64,000 bases of DNA from Cupriavidus pauculus (GTDB taxonomy: Bacteria > Pseudomonadota > Gammaproteobacteria > Burkholderiales > Burkholderiaceae): NCBI RefSeq assembly GCF_008693385.1, contig NZ_CP044065.1:124001-188000 (forward strand). The letters are read 5' to 3'. Below are positions 49,068 through 57,759 of the stretch, piece after piece (position 1 is the stretch's first letter; every line of letters begins with the position of its first letter). Position numbers and translations under genes: made by a program. Below the pieces are notes generated by a model. It had not been told where the DNA came from and did no database searches. It saw only the letters and a list, made by a program, of their open reading frames with translations.

Positions 49068-49547
49068 AAACTCCCCCAACGAAATAACAGTTTCAAGCGG
49101 GGGACAGGGGTTCGGACGCGGAAATGCGCAAGGTCGCCGGGAAAACCGGCGCGCCACCGATGCCGCAAGCCTCCCGCTCACGGATCCATCCGGGCCGGCC
49201 TTGTCTGCGTGGCTCGCCGACCGTGCCTGAATGTGCGACCGATTTTTCTGGCAAACCAAATGGCTGTCAAGCTGGCAGATTCCCCACTCGGCGTAGGGTG
49301 TGGCGGGATTGAAACGGCTGGCGATGGTACCGTGGAGGGCGCGCACCAGACCGTGTCAGGCGGGTTGGGCAGGCTGGCGCCGTGGCGGTGCGGTTGCACC
49401 ACGGGCGTGCGCGGGACAGGTAGGAGAGCGGGTGCCAGGCGGCGTTCAGTGCGCCGGCGCACGCAAGTTTTTTCGCAGCGGCGGGCTCTTGAATCCGGCG
49501 TCTTTTCCCCAAATTGCAGACTTGTGAGTAAGGGTTAGAATAAGGCC
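49068..49547. promoter_or_regulatory. csp-clpS divergent intergenic region (480 bp)
   Basis: No gene was recognised here. On the minus strand TTGACA (49270-49265), a 17-bp spacer and AAAAAT (49247-49242) form a good promoter for the cold-shock gene, giving a leader of about 165 nt. On the plus strand TTGCAG (49514-49519), 16 bp, TAGAAT (49536-49541) is a promoter for clpS that would start on or next to the clpS ATG. The stretch between (about 49280-49500) is GC-rich with no clear structure. Confidence 0.65.
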
Positions 49548-49874
49548 ATGGTTACACGGCTGGCGAATACCCCACAACGCGAAGCAGGCACCGTCATCGA
49601 ACGGCGAGAGCAGCAGCTCAAGCCCCCGGCGATGTACAAGGTGGTCCTGCTTAATGACGACTACACTCCTATGGAGTTCGTCGTGATGATCCTGCAACAG
49701 TATTTCAGCAGGGACCGGGAGACGGCGACGCAGATCATGCTCACCGTTCACCGGGAAGGCAAGGGCGTCTGCGGCATCTACACGAGAGATATCGCGGCGA
49801 CCAAGGTGGAATTAGTGTCAACCCATGCGCGGCAGGCGGGGCATCCCCTGCAGTGCGTGATGGAGGAAGCATGA
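49548..49874 (+). CDS. clpS: ATP-dependent Clp protease adaptor ClpS
   Basis: A 108-residue adaptor that delivers N-degron substrates (N-terminal Leu, Phe, Tyr, Trp) to ClpAP. The core is [62 protein letters not shown], with the DDYTPM binding-pocket motif; the N-terminal extension ([14 protein letters not shown]) is the flexible arm. The ATG is the family start but the only purine stretch (TAAGG) is too close, and the -10 element ends 6 bp upstream, so the message may be leaderless. Its TGA overlaps the clpA ATG. Confidence 0.96.
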   Translation: MVTRLANTPQREAGTVIERREQQLKPPAMYKVVLLNDDYTPMEFVVMILQQYFSRDRETATQIMLTVHREGKGVCGIYTRDIAATKVELVSTHARQAGHPLQCVMEEA

Positions 49875-52168
49875 TTGCGCAAGAATTGGAAGTGAGCCTG
49901 CATATGGCTTTCGTCGAGGCCCGCCAGGCCCGCCACGAGTTCATTACCGTGGAGCACCTGCTGCTGGCACTACTCGACAATCCCACGGCAGCCGAGGTGC
50001 TGCGCGCGTGCGCGGCCAACATCGAGGACTTGCGCACCAGCCTCAAGAACTTCATCGCCGACAACACGCCGGTGGTGCCAGGTACCGACGAGGTCGATAC
50101 GCAGCCGACGCTGGGTTTCCAGCGCGTGATCCAGCGCGCGATCATGCACGTACAGTCGACTTCCAACGGCAAGAAGGAAGTGACCGGTGCCAACGTGCTC
50201 GTGGCGATCTTCGGCGAGAAGGACTCCCACGCGGTGTACTACCTGCAGCAGCAGGGCGTCACGCGTCTGGACGTCGTCAACTTCATCAGCCACGGCATCC
50301 GCAAGGACCAGGCCGAGCCGGCCAAGCACGGCGAAGGCAATGCCGAAGGCGAGGGCGGTGACGGCAAGGAAAGTCCGCTCGAGCAATACACGCAGAACCT
50401 GAATGCGCTGGCCAAGGCCGGCAAGATCGATCCGCTGATCGGCCGCGAGAGCGAAGTCGAGCGCGTGGTGCAGGTGCTGTGCCGCCGCCGCAAGAACAAC
50501 CCGCTGCTCGTGGGCGAGGCTGGCGTGGGCAAGACCGCGATCGCGGAAGGCCTCGCATGGCGCATCACGAAGAACGAAGTGCCCGACATCCTCGAGAAGG
50601 CGGTCGTGTACTCGCTCGACATGGGCGCGCTGCTGGCCGGTACCAAGTACCGCGGCGATTTCGAGCAGCGCCTGAAGGGCGTGCTGAAGTCGCTCAAGGA
50701 CAATCCGAACGCGATCCTGTTCATCGACGAGATTCACACGCTGATCGGCGCGGGCGCCGCGTCGGGCGGCACGCTGGATGCGAGCAACCTGCTCAAGCCG
50801 GCGCTGTCGTCGGGCCAGCTCAAGTGCATCGGCGCGACCACGTTCACGGAATACCGCGGCATCTTCGAGAAGGACGCGGCGCTGTCGCGGCGCTTCCAGA
50901 AGATCGACGTGGTCGAACCGTCGGTGGATCAGACCGTGCAGATTCTGCGGGGCCTGAAGTCGCGCTTCGAGGAACATCACGGCGTGAAGTATGCCGCCTC
51001 GGCGCTGACGGCCGCCGCCGAACTGTCGGCGCGCTTCATCACCGATCGCCATCTGCCCGACAAGGCCATCGATGTGATCGACGAGGCCGGTGCCGCCCAG
51101 CGCATCTTGCCGAAGTCGAAGCAGAAGAAGACCATCGGCAAGACCGAGATCGAGGACATCGTCTCCCGCATTGCGCGCATCCCGCCGCAGAGCGTGAACC
51201 AGGACGACCGCAGCAAGCTGCAGACGCTGGAACGCGACCTGAAGTCGGTGGTGTTCGGGCAGGACCCGGCCATCGAGGCGCTGGCCTCGGCGATCAAGAT
51301 GTCGCGCGCGGGGCTCGGCAAGACGGACAAGCCGATCGGCTCGTTCCTGTTCTCGGGCCCGACCGGTGTCGGCAAGACCGAAGTGGCCAAGCAGCTCGCC
51401 TTCATCATGGGCATCGAGTTGCTGCGCTTCGATATGTCGGAATACATGGAACGCCATGCGGTGAGCCGCCTGATTGGCGCGCCGCCGGGATATGTCGGGT
51501 TCGATCAGGGTGGGTTATTGACCGAAGCCGTGACGAAGAAGCCGCATTGCGTGCTGTTGCTCGACGAGATCGAGAAGGCGCACCCGGATATCTTCAATAT
51601 CCTGCTGCAGGTCATGGACCATGGTTCGCTGACCGACAACAACGGCCGGCGCGCGGACTTCCGCAACGTGATCATCATCATGACCACGAACGCGGGCGCC
51701 GAGACCATGAACCGGGCGACGATCGGCTTTACGACCGCGCGCGAGCAGGGCGACGAGATGGCCGACATCAAGCGCATGTTCACGCCGGAGTTCCGCAACC
51801 GTCTGGATGCGACCATTAGCTTCCGCGCGCTCGACGAGGAAATCATCCTGCGCGTCGTGGACAAGTTCCTGATGCAGCTGGAAGAGCAGCTGCACGAGAA
51901 GAAGGTGGAAGCCAGCTTCACCGAGAAACTGCGCAAGTTCCTCGCGAAGAAGGGCTTCGATCCGCTGATGGGCGCGCGGCCGATGCAGCGTCTGATCCAG
52001 GACATGATCCGCAAGGCGCTGGCCGACGAGCTGCTGTTCGGTCGTCTGGTGAGTGGCGGCAAGGTTGCCGTGGATCTGGACGACGAGGATCAGATCAAGC
52101 TGACCTTCTCCGAGGCCGATCCGGAACCGCCGGAGGCACCGGAAAGCGAGCAGCGCGCGGAGGCCTGA
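49871..52168 (+). CDS. clpA: ATP-dependent Clp protease ATP-binding subunit ClpA
   Basis: A 765-residue AAA+ unfoldase that feeds proteins to ClpP. Domain order: N-domain with two Clp-N repeats (1-145), an acidic linker ([16 protein letters not shown]), D1 with Walker [16 protein letters not shown] and Walker [15 protein letters not shown], then D2 with [15 protein letters not shown] and [14 protein letters not shown]. There is no ClpB-type middle domain. The C-terminus has [27 protein letters not shown] 49871 overlaps the clpS stop and has GGAGGAAG upstream. clpP is not in the window. Confidence 0.97.
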   Translation: MIAQELEVSLHMAFVEARQARHEFITVEHLLLALLDNPTAAEVLRACAANIEDLRTSLKNFIADNTPVVPGTDEVDTQPTLGFQRVIQRAIMHVQSTSNGKKEVTGANVLVAIFGEKDSHAVYYLQQQGVTRLDVVNFISHGIRKDQAEPAKHGEGNAEGEGGDGKESPLEQYTQNLNALAKAGKIDPLIGRESEVERVVQVLCRRRKNNPLLVGEAGVGKTAIAEGLAWRITKNEVPDILEKAVVYSLDMGALLAGTKYRGDFEQRLKGVLKSLKDNPNAILFIDEIHTLIGAGAASGGTLDASNLLKPALSSGQLKCIGATTFTEYRGIFEKDAALSRRFQKIDVVEPSVDQTVQILRGLKSRFEEHHGVKYAASALTAAAELSARFITDRHLPDKAIDVIDEAGAAQRILPKSKQKKTIGKTEIEDIVSRIARIPPQSVNQDDRSKLQTLERDLKSVVFGQDPAIEALASAIKMSRAGLGKTDKPIGSFLFSGPTGVGKTEVAKQLAFIMGIELLRFDMSEYMERHAVSRLIGAPPGYVGFDQGGLLTEAVTKKPHCVLLLDEIEKAHPDIFNILLQVMDHGSLTDNNGRRADFRNVIIIMTTNAGAETMNRATIGFTTAREQGDEMADIKRMFTPEFRNRLDATISFRALDEEIILRVVDKFLMQLEEQLHEKKVEASFTEKLRKFLAKKGFDPLMGARPMQRLIQDMIRKALADELLFGRLVSGGKVAVDLDDEDQIKLTFSEADPEPPEAPESEQRAEA

Positions 52169-52188
52169 ACGGCCGGAATATGTGCCAT

Positions 52189-52207
52189 CGCCCGGCGTGG
52201 CCGGGCG
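52189..52207 (+). other. Short GC hairpin after clpA
   Basis: CGCCCGGC (52189-52196), a GTG loop and GCCGGGCG (52200-52207) form an 8-bp stem 20 bp after the clpA stop. It has no T-tract, so it is probably a 3'-end stabiliser ahead of the terminator at 52269. Confidence 0.5.
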
Positions 52208-52268
52208 ACTAAATGGGCGATAGACGGGCGCAATGCCTGCAGAATGCATATTCCTCGTGCAAAATACA

Positions 52269-52292
52269 GGGCGGCGGCATGCCGCCCTTTTT
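52269..52292 (+). terminator. Rho-independent terminator downstream of clpSA
   Basis: GGGCGGC (52269-52275), loop GGCAT, GCCGCCC (52281-52287) and TTTTT then C and another T6. It ends about 47 bp before the start of the TctC-type gene, separating the two transcription units. Confidence 0.92.
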
Positions 52293-52338
52293 CTTTTTTG
52301 CCTTGTTGCGGTCCCCGATCGCACTGCCAGAGTCTCCG

Positions 52339-53364
52339 ATGTCCTCTCCCGAACGCACGCGGCTCCGCCGTCTGCTGCTGAAGTCCCTGCCGCTCGGCAC
52401 CTCGTCGATCGCACTGGGATCGCTCTCGTCCCTCGCATCGCTGGCTCACGCGGAAGGGCCGGCCAATCCGGCCAGCAGCCGTCCCATTTCGATGGTTCTC
52501 CCGTTTCCGCCCGGCGGGAGCGTGGATATCGTTGCGCGGCAGCTACAGCCTGGCCTCAAGACCGCACTCGGTCAGACGGTGGTCGTCGATAACAAGCCTG
52601 GCGCGGGCGGCCTGATTGCCAGCAATACCGTGGCGCGTGCCAAGGCCGACGGCAATACGCTGCTGATGGCGTTCGATACGCACGCGATCAATCCTTTTGC
52701 GTACAAGAACCTGCCGTACGACACCTTCAAGGATTTCACTCCCATCTCTCAGTTGGTGCGTTTTCCGCTTGTGATCGCGGCAAATCCGGCCGTGATGGCG
52801 ACCAATGTGCGCGAACTCGTGGAACTGGCGAAGTCGCGTCCCGACGGTGTGCGTTACGCGTCATCGGGCATTGGCAGTCTGAACCAGCTTGCCGCGGAGG
52901 CCCTCGCCACCGAGGCGAACGTGCATTTCCTCCACGTGCCCTACAAGGGCGGCGGTCCGGCCGTGCAGGCTGTGCTGGCTGGCGAAGTCGATATTTTCTT
53001 CAGCAGCTACGCCGCGGTGCAGGCCCATGTCGCGGCCAAGACGATCAAGGTGCTCGGCGTGACCGGGACCTCGCGGCTGCGTCAGCTGCCGCAGGTGCCG
53101 ACCGTCGCGGAGCAGGGTTTCAAGGGTTTCGAAGCGTATTCGTGGATCGGTGTCTTCGGTCCCGCGAACGTGTCGCCCGACACGGTCACGCGCCTGCACG
53201 ATGCGCTCGCCAGCTCGATTCGGCAGCCGCGCGTGGTGGAAGCGCTGCAGGCGCAGGGCTTCGAGATCGCGGTCGGCACGCCGGCCGAACTGGGCGCACT
53301 GGTCCGCCACGAGCATGACAAGTGGCAGGCCGTTGCGCGCAAGGCCAACATTCAGTTCGACTAA
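52339..53364 (+). CDS. Tripartite tricarboxylate transporter substrate-binding protein (Bug/TctC family)
   Basis: A 341-residue periplasmic receptor of the Bug family, which is greatly expanded in Cupriavidus and Bordetella. The signal region has an RR pair (residues 10-11) before a hydrophobic stretch and an AHA|E cleavage site near residue 38; it could be Tat- or Sec-exported. The mature part has ISMVLPFPPGGSVDIVARQLQPGLKTALGQTVVVDNKPGAGGLIASN, VPYKGGGPAVQAVLAGEVDIFFSSYAA and LPQVPTVAEQGFKGFEAYSWIGVFGP. No TctA/TctB membrane genes are near, as is usual for orphan Bug proteins. A VOC-type gene follows 3 bp after the stop. Confidence 0.93.
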   Translation: MSSPERTRLRRLLLKSLPLGTSSIALGSLSSLASLAHAEGPANPASSRPISMVLPFPPGGSVDIVARQLQPGLKTALGQTVVVDNKPGAGGLIASNTVARAKADGNTLLMAFDTHAINPFAYKNLPYDTFKDFTPISQLVRFPLVIAANPAVMATNVRELVELAKSRPDGVRYASSGIGSLNQLAAEALATEANVHFLHVPYKGGGPAVQAVLAGEVDIFFSSYAAVQAHVAAKTIKVLGVTGTSRLRQLPQVPTVAEQGFKGFEAYSWIGVFGPANVSPDTVTRLHDALASSIRQPRVVEALQAQGFEIAVGTPAELGALVRHEHDKWQAVARKANIQFD

Positions 53365-53367
53365 TCC

Positions 53368-54210
53368 ATGTCCGGCATCCTGGAACCGTACGACCACGCC
53401 GTCATCATCTGCCGCGATCTGGATGCGGCGGTCGAACAATGGAAGCGCCTGGGCTTTACGCTGACGCCGCGGGGCTTTCACACGCTGGGATCGCAGAACC
53501 ACTGCATCATGCTGGCGCGCGACTACCTCGAACTGTTGCACGTGACCGCGCCGACGCCGAGCCGCCAGTATTACTGGGACGCGCAGCAGCGTGGCGGTGG
53601 TTGTGCGGCCACGTCGTGCAAGAGCCGGGATGCGTTCGCGACGGCCCAGCGCCTGCGCGAAGCGGGCATCGAACGGTCGGACCCGATCGAATTCTCGCGG
53701 CCCGTGCGTCTCGACGACGGCAGCGAGCACGCGGCGACGTTTCGTGTGACGGCAGTCGATGGCGCGCCCGGCGCGCGCTATTTCGTCTGCGAGCACCGCA
53801 CGCCCGAGCTGCTGTGGCGGCCGGAGTGGATGTCGCATGCCAACGGCGCCACGGCGATTGCCGCGATGTACCTCGTCGTGCCGGCCGATCAGGTCGAATC
53901 GGCGGGCAGGACCTATGCGCTGATGACGGGAGGCGAGGCCTCGGCGTCGAATGGCGCGGTCCGTATCGCCATCGATGGCGCCGAGCTCGTGGTGACGTCC
54001 GCCGACCGGCTGGCGGCGCAGACGGGCACCGCGGAAATCGTGCGCGAGGCGCCCGGTTATGCCGCGATCCGGCTGCGTACGGCCGGTCTGGCGGCGGCGC
54101 GCGCGCACTGGCGCGACGCTGGCATCGAAGCGCGCGACCTCGGGCCGCGCGATACGCTGATTCCGGCCGACGCCGCGAACGGCGTGGCGCTGCTGTTCAC
54201 GCAGGCTTGA
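53368..54210 (+). CDS. VOC/glyoxalase-like protein
   Basis: A 280-residue protein with a glyoxalase-like (PF13468 type) fold: YDHAVIICRDLDAAVEQWKRLGFTLTPRGFHTLGSQNHCIMLARDYLELLHV in the N-terminal betaalphabetabetabeta unit and AIAAMYLVVPADQVESAGRTYALM in a second unit. His and Glu residues at metal-ligand positions are visible (DHAVI, YLELLHV). Substrate is unknown; family members include dioxygenases, isomerases and resistance proteins. It begins 3 bp after the Bug receptor gene, so the two are very likely one transcript, and the receptor ligand may be related to its substrate (inference). Confidence 0.82.
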   Translation: MSGILEPYDHAVIICRDLDAAVEQWKRLGFTLTPRGFHTLGSQNHCIMLARDYLELLHVTAPTPSRQYYWDAQQRGGGCAATSCKSRDAFATAQRLREAGIERSDPIEFSRPVRLDDGSEHAATFRVTAVDGAPGARYFVCEHRTPELLWRPEWMSHANGATAIAAMYLVVPADQVESAGRTYALMTGGEASASNGAVRIAIDGAELVVTSADRLAAQTGTAEIVREAPGYAAIRLRTAGLAAARAHWRDAGIEARDLGPRDTLIPADAANGVALLFTQA

Positions 54211-54291
54211 CGCCCGAATCGCCCGAATCGCCCGGATCGCCCGAATCGCCCGAATCGCCCGAACCGCGCGAATCGCACGAGCCGCGCGGGG
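54211..54291. repeat. 9-bp minisatellite (about nine units) between the VOC gene and dut
   Basis: Units of CGCCCGAAT run head to tail from 54211, directly after the VOC stop codon: copies at 54211, 54220, 54229 (one change), 54238, 54247, 54256 (one change), 54265, 54274 and 54283 (increasingly diverged). The period is a multiple of three, so a stop-codon loss would append a simple repeat peptide. Confidence 0.92.
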
Positions 54292-54300
54292 TGGGCAGGA

Positions 54301-54798
54301 TCAGCCCGCCTTGGCGTGCGACACGCCCGTCGAGCCGAAGCCGCCGGCGCCGCGGGCGCTGTCTGCCGAGAATTCCGTCACCGTCGTGAACACCGGGCGC
54401 AGCACCGGCACGAACATCATCTGCGCGATGCGCTCGCCTGGCTGGATCACGATCGGCTCGGTGCCCGGCGCATTGCGATTCCACACGCTCACCATGATCT
54501 GGCCCTGGTAGTCGGCATCGATCACGCCGATCGAGTTGCCGAGCACGAGTCCCTTCTTGTGGCCGAGGCCCGAGCGCGGCACGATCGTCGCGGCCATGTA
54601 CGGGTTGCCCATATGCACGGCGAAGCCGGCCGGAATCAGCTGCGCGGGCGTGCCCGGCTCGATCGTGACCGGGCCGTCCACGCAGGCGTGCAGGTCGATG
54701 GCGGCGGCCATGTCGCTCTGATAGGCGGGCAGACCCCACTCGTTCAGGCGGTTGTCGAGAATCTTGATTTCGACGGATGGGTTCAGTGCAGCGGTCAT
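54301..54798 (-). CDS. dut: Deoxyuridine 5'-triphosphate nucleotidohydrolase
   Basis: A 165-residue trimeric dUTPase that keeps uracil out of DNA and supplies dUMP. The five conserved motifs are visible: AAIDLHA (I), PRSGLGHKKGL (II), GVIDADYQGQIMV (III), ERIAQMMF (IV) and RGAGGFGSTG (V). It is slightly longer than E. coli Dut (151 aa). It ends the ribF-ileS-lspA-coaBC run, but with an LLM-type gene between coaBC and dut. Confidence 0.97.
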   Translation of the reverse strand: MTAALNPSVEIKILDNRLNEWGLPAYQSDMAAAIDLHACVDGPVTIEPGTPAQLIPAGFAVHMGNPYMAATIVPRSGLGHKKGLVLGNSIGVIDADYQGQIMVSVWNRNAPGTEPIVIQPGERIAQMMFVPVLRPVFTTVTEFSADSARGAGGFGSTGVSHAKAG

Positions 54799-54878
54799 GA
54801 TGGTCGGAATGGCGTCGGGCCGTTGGGCAAAGACGCGATGTTAGCCTAGTCTGGCGCGCGGTCGGCGCCGCGGCGCGG

Positions 54879-55904
54879 TCACGCGTCGAGCTCGAATGCC
54901 TCGGCGAGCAACTGATAGGTCCGCTGGCGCGCCGCGTAGCTCGCCGTCACGCTGAGCACGACGAGTTCGTCGGCGGCAAAGCGCTCCTGCAGCGCGAGCA
55001 TCTGCTCGGTGACGGCTTCGGGCGTGCCGCAGATCGTGCGCGGCCGTTCGCGTTCGATGATCATGCGGTCGCGCTCGGTGGGCGAGAAATCGCGCGCCTG
55101 CGCGAGCGAGGGAATCGGGGCATTGATACCGTAGGCCATCTGCACGCGGCGGATATCGACCGCGCGCATGAGGGCATCGGCCTCCGATTGCGTATCGGCA
55201 CAGATCACGAAGACCGCCGCGGCGCTGTATGGCGCCTGCTCGTAGCCCGGCGCGAATGTCTCGCGGTACTGCCGGGCGACCGCATGGCCGTAGTGGGCAT
55301 TGATGAAATGCGCGAACGCGAAGCGCACGCCGAGCTTCGCCGCGAGCGCACCGCCGAAATCGCTGGAGCCGAGCACCCAGATCTCGGGCCGCGTATCGAT
55401 GGCCGGCTGCAGCAGCACGCCGTCGGCGATATGGCCGGGCGGCACCTCGCCGCTCAGCAGCCATGCAAGGTCCTGCACCTGCTCCGCGAACTGGTCGCCA
55501 CGGTTGTAGTCGCCCATGGCGACGGCCTGCGCGGTACGCATGTCGCCGCCGGGCGCGCGGCCCACGCCGAGGTCGATCCGGTTCGGAAACAGGCCCTCGA
55601 GCATGCGGAACTGCTCGGCGACCTTGAACGGGCTGTAGTACGGCAGCATGACACCGCCCGAGCCCAGCCGGATGCGGCGCGTGACGCTGCCCAGCCGCGC
55701 GAGCATGACTTCCGGGGCCGGATTGCACACGCCCTGCAGGCCATGGTGCTCGGCGCACCAGTAGCGGGTATAGCCGAGGTCGTCGGCCATCTGGGCCAGA
55801 TCGACGGTGGCGGCCAGCGCGTCGCGCGCGGTATGGCCGGCGATCACCGGGCTCTGGTCGAGGACGGACAGCCGCAGGCGCGGCCGGTTCGGGGTAGCGG
55901 TCAT
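54879..55904 (-). CDS. LLM class flavin-dependent oxidoreductase (luciferase-like, YhbW-type)
   Basis: A 341-residue TIM-barrel flavoprotein of the bacterial luciferase-like family. Hallmarks are LSVLDQSPV near the N-terminus, DDLGYTRYWCAEHH, IRLGSGGVMLPYYSPFKVAEQFRMLEGLFPNRIDLGVGRAPGGD and a C-terminal PRTICGTPEAVTEQMLALQE. Most relatives of this subtype (MsnO8/YhbW) have no proven substrate. It is on the same strand as and lies between coaBC (40 bp) and dut (80 bp), but has no obvious link to CoA or dUTP metabolism. Confidence 0.9.
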   Translation of the reverse strand: MTATPNRPRLRLSVLDQSPVIAGHTARDALAATVDLAQMADDLGYTRYWCAEHHGLQGVCNPAPEVMLARLGSVTRRIRLGSGGVMLPYYSPFKVAEQFRMLEGLFPNRIDLGVGRAPGGDMRTAQAVAMGDYNRGDQFAEQVQDLAWLLSGEVPPGHIADGVLLQPAIDTRPEIWVLGSSDFGGALAAKLGVRFAFAHFINAHYGHAVARQYRETFAPGYEQAPYSAAAVFVICADTQSEADALMRAVDIRRVQMAYGINAPIPSLAQARDFSPTERDRMIIERERPRTICGTPEAVTEQMLALQERFAADELVVLSVTASYAARQRTYQLLAEAFELDA

Positions 55905-55921
55905 GCGGGGCTCCCGGAGAG

Positions 55922-55951
55922 GATGGCGGTCAGGACGATGGCGGTCAGGGC
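55922..55951. repeat. 15-bp tandem duplication on the coaBC stop codon
   Basis: GATGGCGGTCAGGAC (55922-55936) is repeated as GATGGCGGTCAGGGC (55937-55951), one mismatch; the second copy contains the coaBC stop (TCA at 55945-55947, TGA on the minus strand). Confidence 0.88.
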
Positions 55952-57144
55952 AGGCGGCGCGGCAGGCGGTCCGCGATCGCGCCGACGAGCTGGCGCGCGA
56001 GCGCGAGCTTGTCCGCGCGCGGCAGGCGCGTCATGCCCGCGGCGTCGAACAGCACGATCTCGTTGTCGTCCATGCCGAACGTGTGGTGGCCGATATTGCC
56101 GACGAGCAGCGGCACGCCCTTGCGGCGGCGTTTCTCCTCGCCATATTGCGCGAGGTTCTCGCTTTCGGCCGCGAAGCCGACGCAGAAGGGGGCATCGGCG
56201 CGCGCGGCAACCGTCGCGAGGATGTCGGGGTTCTGCACGAACTGCAGCGTCGGTGTGTCGGTGTCGTTGGCTTTCTTCAGCTTCTGGTCCGAGACCGAAG
56301 CAGGGCGCCAGTCCGCGACGGCGGCCACCGCGACGAACACGTCCACGTCGCGCAATTGCGCCAGCACCGCGTCATGCATCTGCTGCGCGCTGCGCACGTC
56401 GGTGCGAGCCACGCCGCGCGGCGTGGGCAGCGCAGTCGGGCCCGCGACCAGCAAGACGTCGGCGCCGGCCTCGCGCGCGGCGCGTGCGATCGAGAAGCCC
56501 ATCTTGCCCGACGACAAGTTGGTGATGCCGCGCACGGGGTCGATGGCCTCGAACGTCGGGCCGGCCGTGATCAGCACGCGCTTGCCGACCAGCGGCTTAG
56601 GCTGGAAGAACGCGATCAGGTCCTCGACGATTTCCTCGGGCTCGAGCATGCGGCCATCGCCGATCTCGCCGCACGCCTGGTCGCCGCTGCCGGGGCCGAG
56701 GATGGCCACGCCATCGGCGCGCAGCTGTGCCGCATTGCGTTGCGTGGCCGGAGCCGCCCACATCTGGCGGTTCATGGCCGGCGCAAGCAGCAGCGGGCAA
56801 TCGCGCGCGATGCACAGCGTGGTGAGCAGGTCGTCGCAGAGACCGTGCGCGAGACGCGCCATGAGGTCCGTGGAAGCGGGGGCGATCAGGATGGCATCGG
56901 CCTCGCGCGAGAGGTCGATATGCGCCATGTTGTTATCGACGCGCGCATCCCATTGAGATGTGTAGACCGGGCGCCCGGACAGCGCCTGCATGGTAACGGG
57001 CGTGATGAAGTGCGTTGCCGCCTCGGTCATGGCCACCTGCACGGTGGCGCCGGCCTTGGTCAGCAGCCGGACCAGCTCCGCCGACTTGTAGCAGGCGATG
57101 CCGCCGGACAGGCCGAGGACGATATGCTTGCCGTGCAGATCCAT
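55945..57144 (-). CDS. coaBC: Bifunctional phosphopantothenoylcysteine decarboxylase/phosphopantothenate-cysteine ligase
   Basis: A 399-residue fusion performing two consecutive steps of coenzyme A synthesis. The N-terminal CoaC flavin domain (about 1-185) has [52 protein letters not shown] and the catalytic-Cys loop [15 protein letters not shown]. The C-terminal CoaB domain (about 190-399) begins [27 protein letters not shown], binds CTP, and has the KLKK segment. It lies 63 bp after lspA. Together with panB this supports a complete pantothenate-to-CoA route in the genome. Confidence 0.96.
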   Translation of the reverse strand: MDLHGKHIVLGLSGGIACYKSAELVRLLTKAGATVQVAMTEAATHFITPVTMQALSGRPVYTSQWDARVDNNMAHIDLSREADAILIAPASTDLMARLAHGLCDDLLTTLCIARDCPLLLAPAMNRQMWAAPATQRNAAQLRADGVAILGPGSGDQACGEIGDGRMLEPEEIVEDLIAFFQPKPLVGKRVLITAGPTFEAIDPVRGITNLSSGKMGFSIARAAREAGADVLLVAGPTALPTPRGVARTDVRSAQQMHDAVLAQLRDVDVFVAVAAVADWRPASVSDQKLKKANDTDTPTLQFVQNPDILATVAARADAPFCVGFAAESENLAQYGEEKRRRKGVPLLVGNIGHHTFGMDDNEIVLFDAAGMTRLPRADKLALARQLVGAIADRLPRRLP

Positions 57145-57207
57145 GGAAAGCTCTGTGGAAACGATGATGGCGCATCATACCGCCGCCGCGCGCCACGTGC
57201 CGGGCGC

Positions 57208-57759
57208 TCAGTGACGCCGGACCCGCCGCAGTTCGTCGATGATCAGCAGCACCGCACCGACCGTGATCGCGCAATCCGCGACGTTGAACGCGGGGAAGTG
57301 CGCGTTGCGCAGGTGGAAGTCGAGGAAGTCGATCACGTGGCCATGGATGACGCGATCGATCACGTTGCCGATGGCGCCGCCGAGGATCATCGAGATCGCC
57401 AGGCAGAACATCTTCTGGCCGTTATGGCGATAGAGCAGCCAGACGATAAAGCCGGCCACGACGACGGCCAGCGCCGTGAAGAACCAGCGCTGCCAGCCGC
57501 CGGCGTCGGCGAGGAAGCTGAACGCCGCGCCCTTGTTCCATACCAGCACGAGATTGAAGAAGCTCGTGACCGGGCGCGACTCGCCATACACGAACGTACG
57601 GCTGATCAGGATCTTGAAGAACTGGTCGAGGATCACCACGAGCACGGCAAAGGCCATCCACAGCAGCGGCGTGGTGCTGCTGCCGCGGGCGGCGTTGCCG
57701 TTGCTGCCGCCCTTGCGGGCGGAAGGGCGTGCGCGTGACGAGGACGATGACGTGGCCAT
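57208..57759 (-). CDS. lspA: Lipoprotein signal peptidase
   Basis: A 183-residue aspartyl protease of the inner membrane (signal peptidase II) that cleaves prolipoproteins. Four transmembrane segments are evident. The two catalytic Asp are in [23 protein letters not shown] and [11 protein letters not shown]. The N-terminus has a Ser/Arg/Gly-rich extension of about 30 residues before the first helix, absent in E. coli LspA (164 aa). The ATG overlaps the ileS stop by one base (TGATG), so translation is coupled to ileS. Confidence 0.95.
   Translation of the reverse strand: MATSSSSSRARPSARKGGSNGNAARGSSTTPLLWMAFAVLVVILDQFFKILISRTFVYGESRPVTSFFNLVLVWNKGAAFSFLADAGGWQRWFFTALAVVVAGFIVWLLYRHNGQKMFCLAISMILGGAIGNVIDRVIHGHVIDFLDFHLRNAHFPAFNVADCAITVGAVLLIIDELRRVRRH

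Noticed and set aside
54211..54291. Nine-base repeats considered as a CRISPR array
   Set aside because: The units are contiguous 9-mers without spacers and no cas gene is present.
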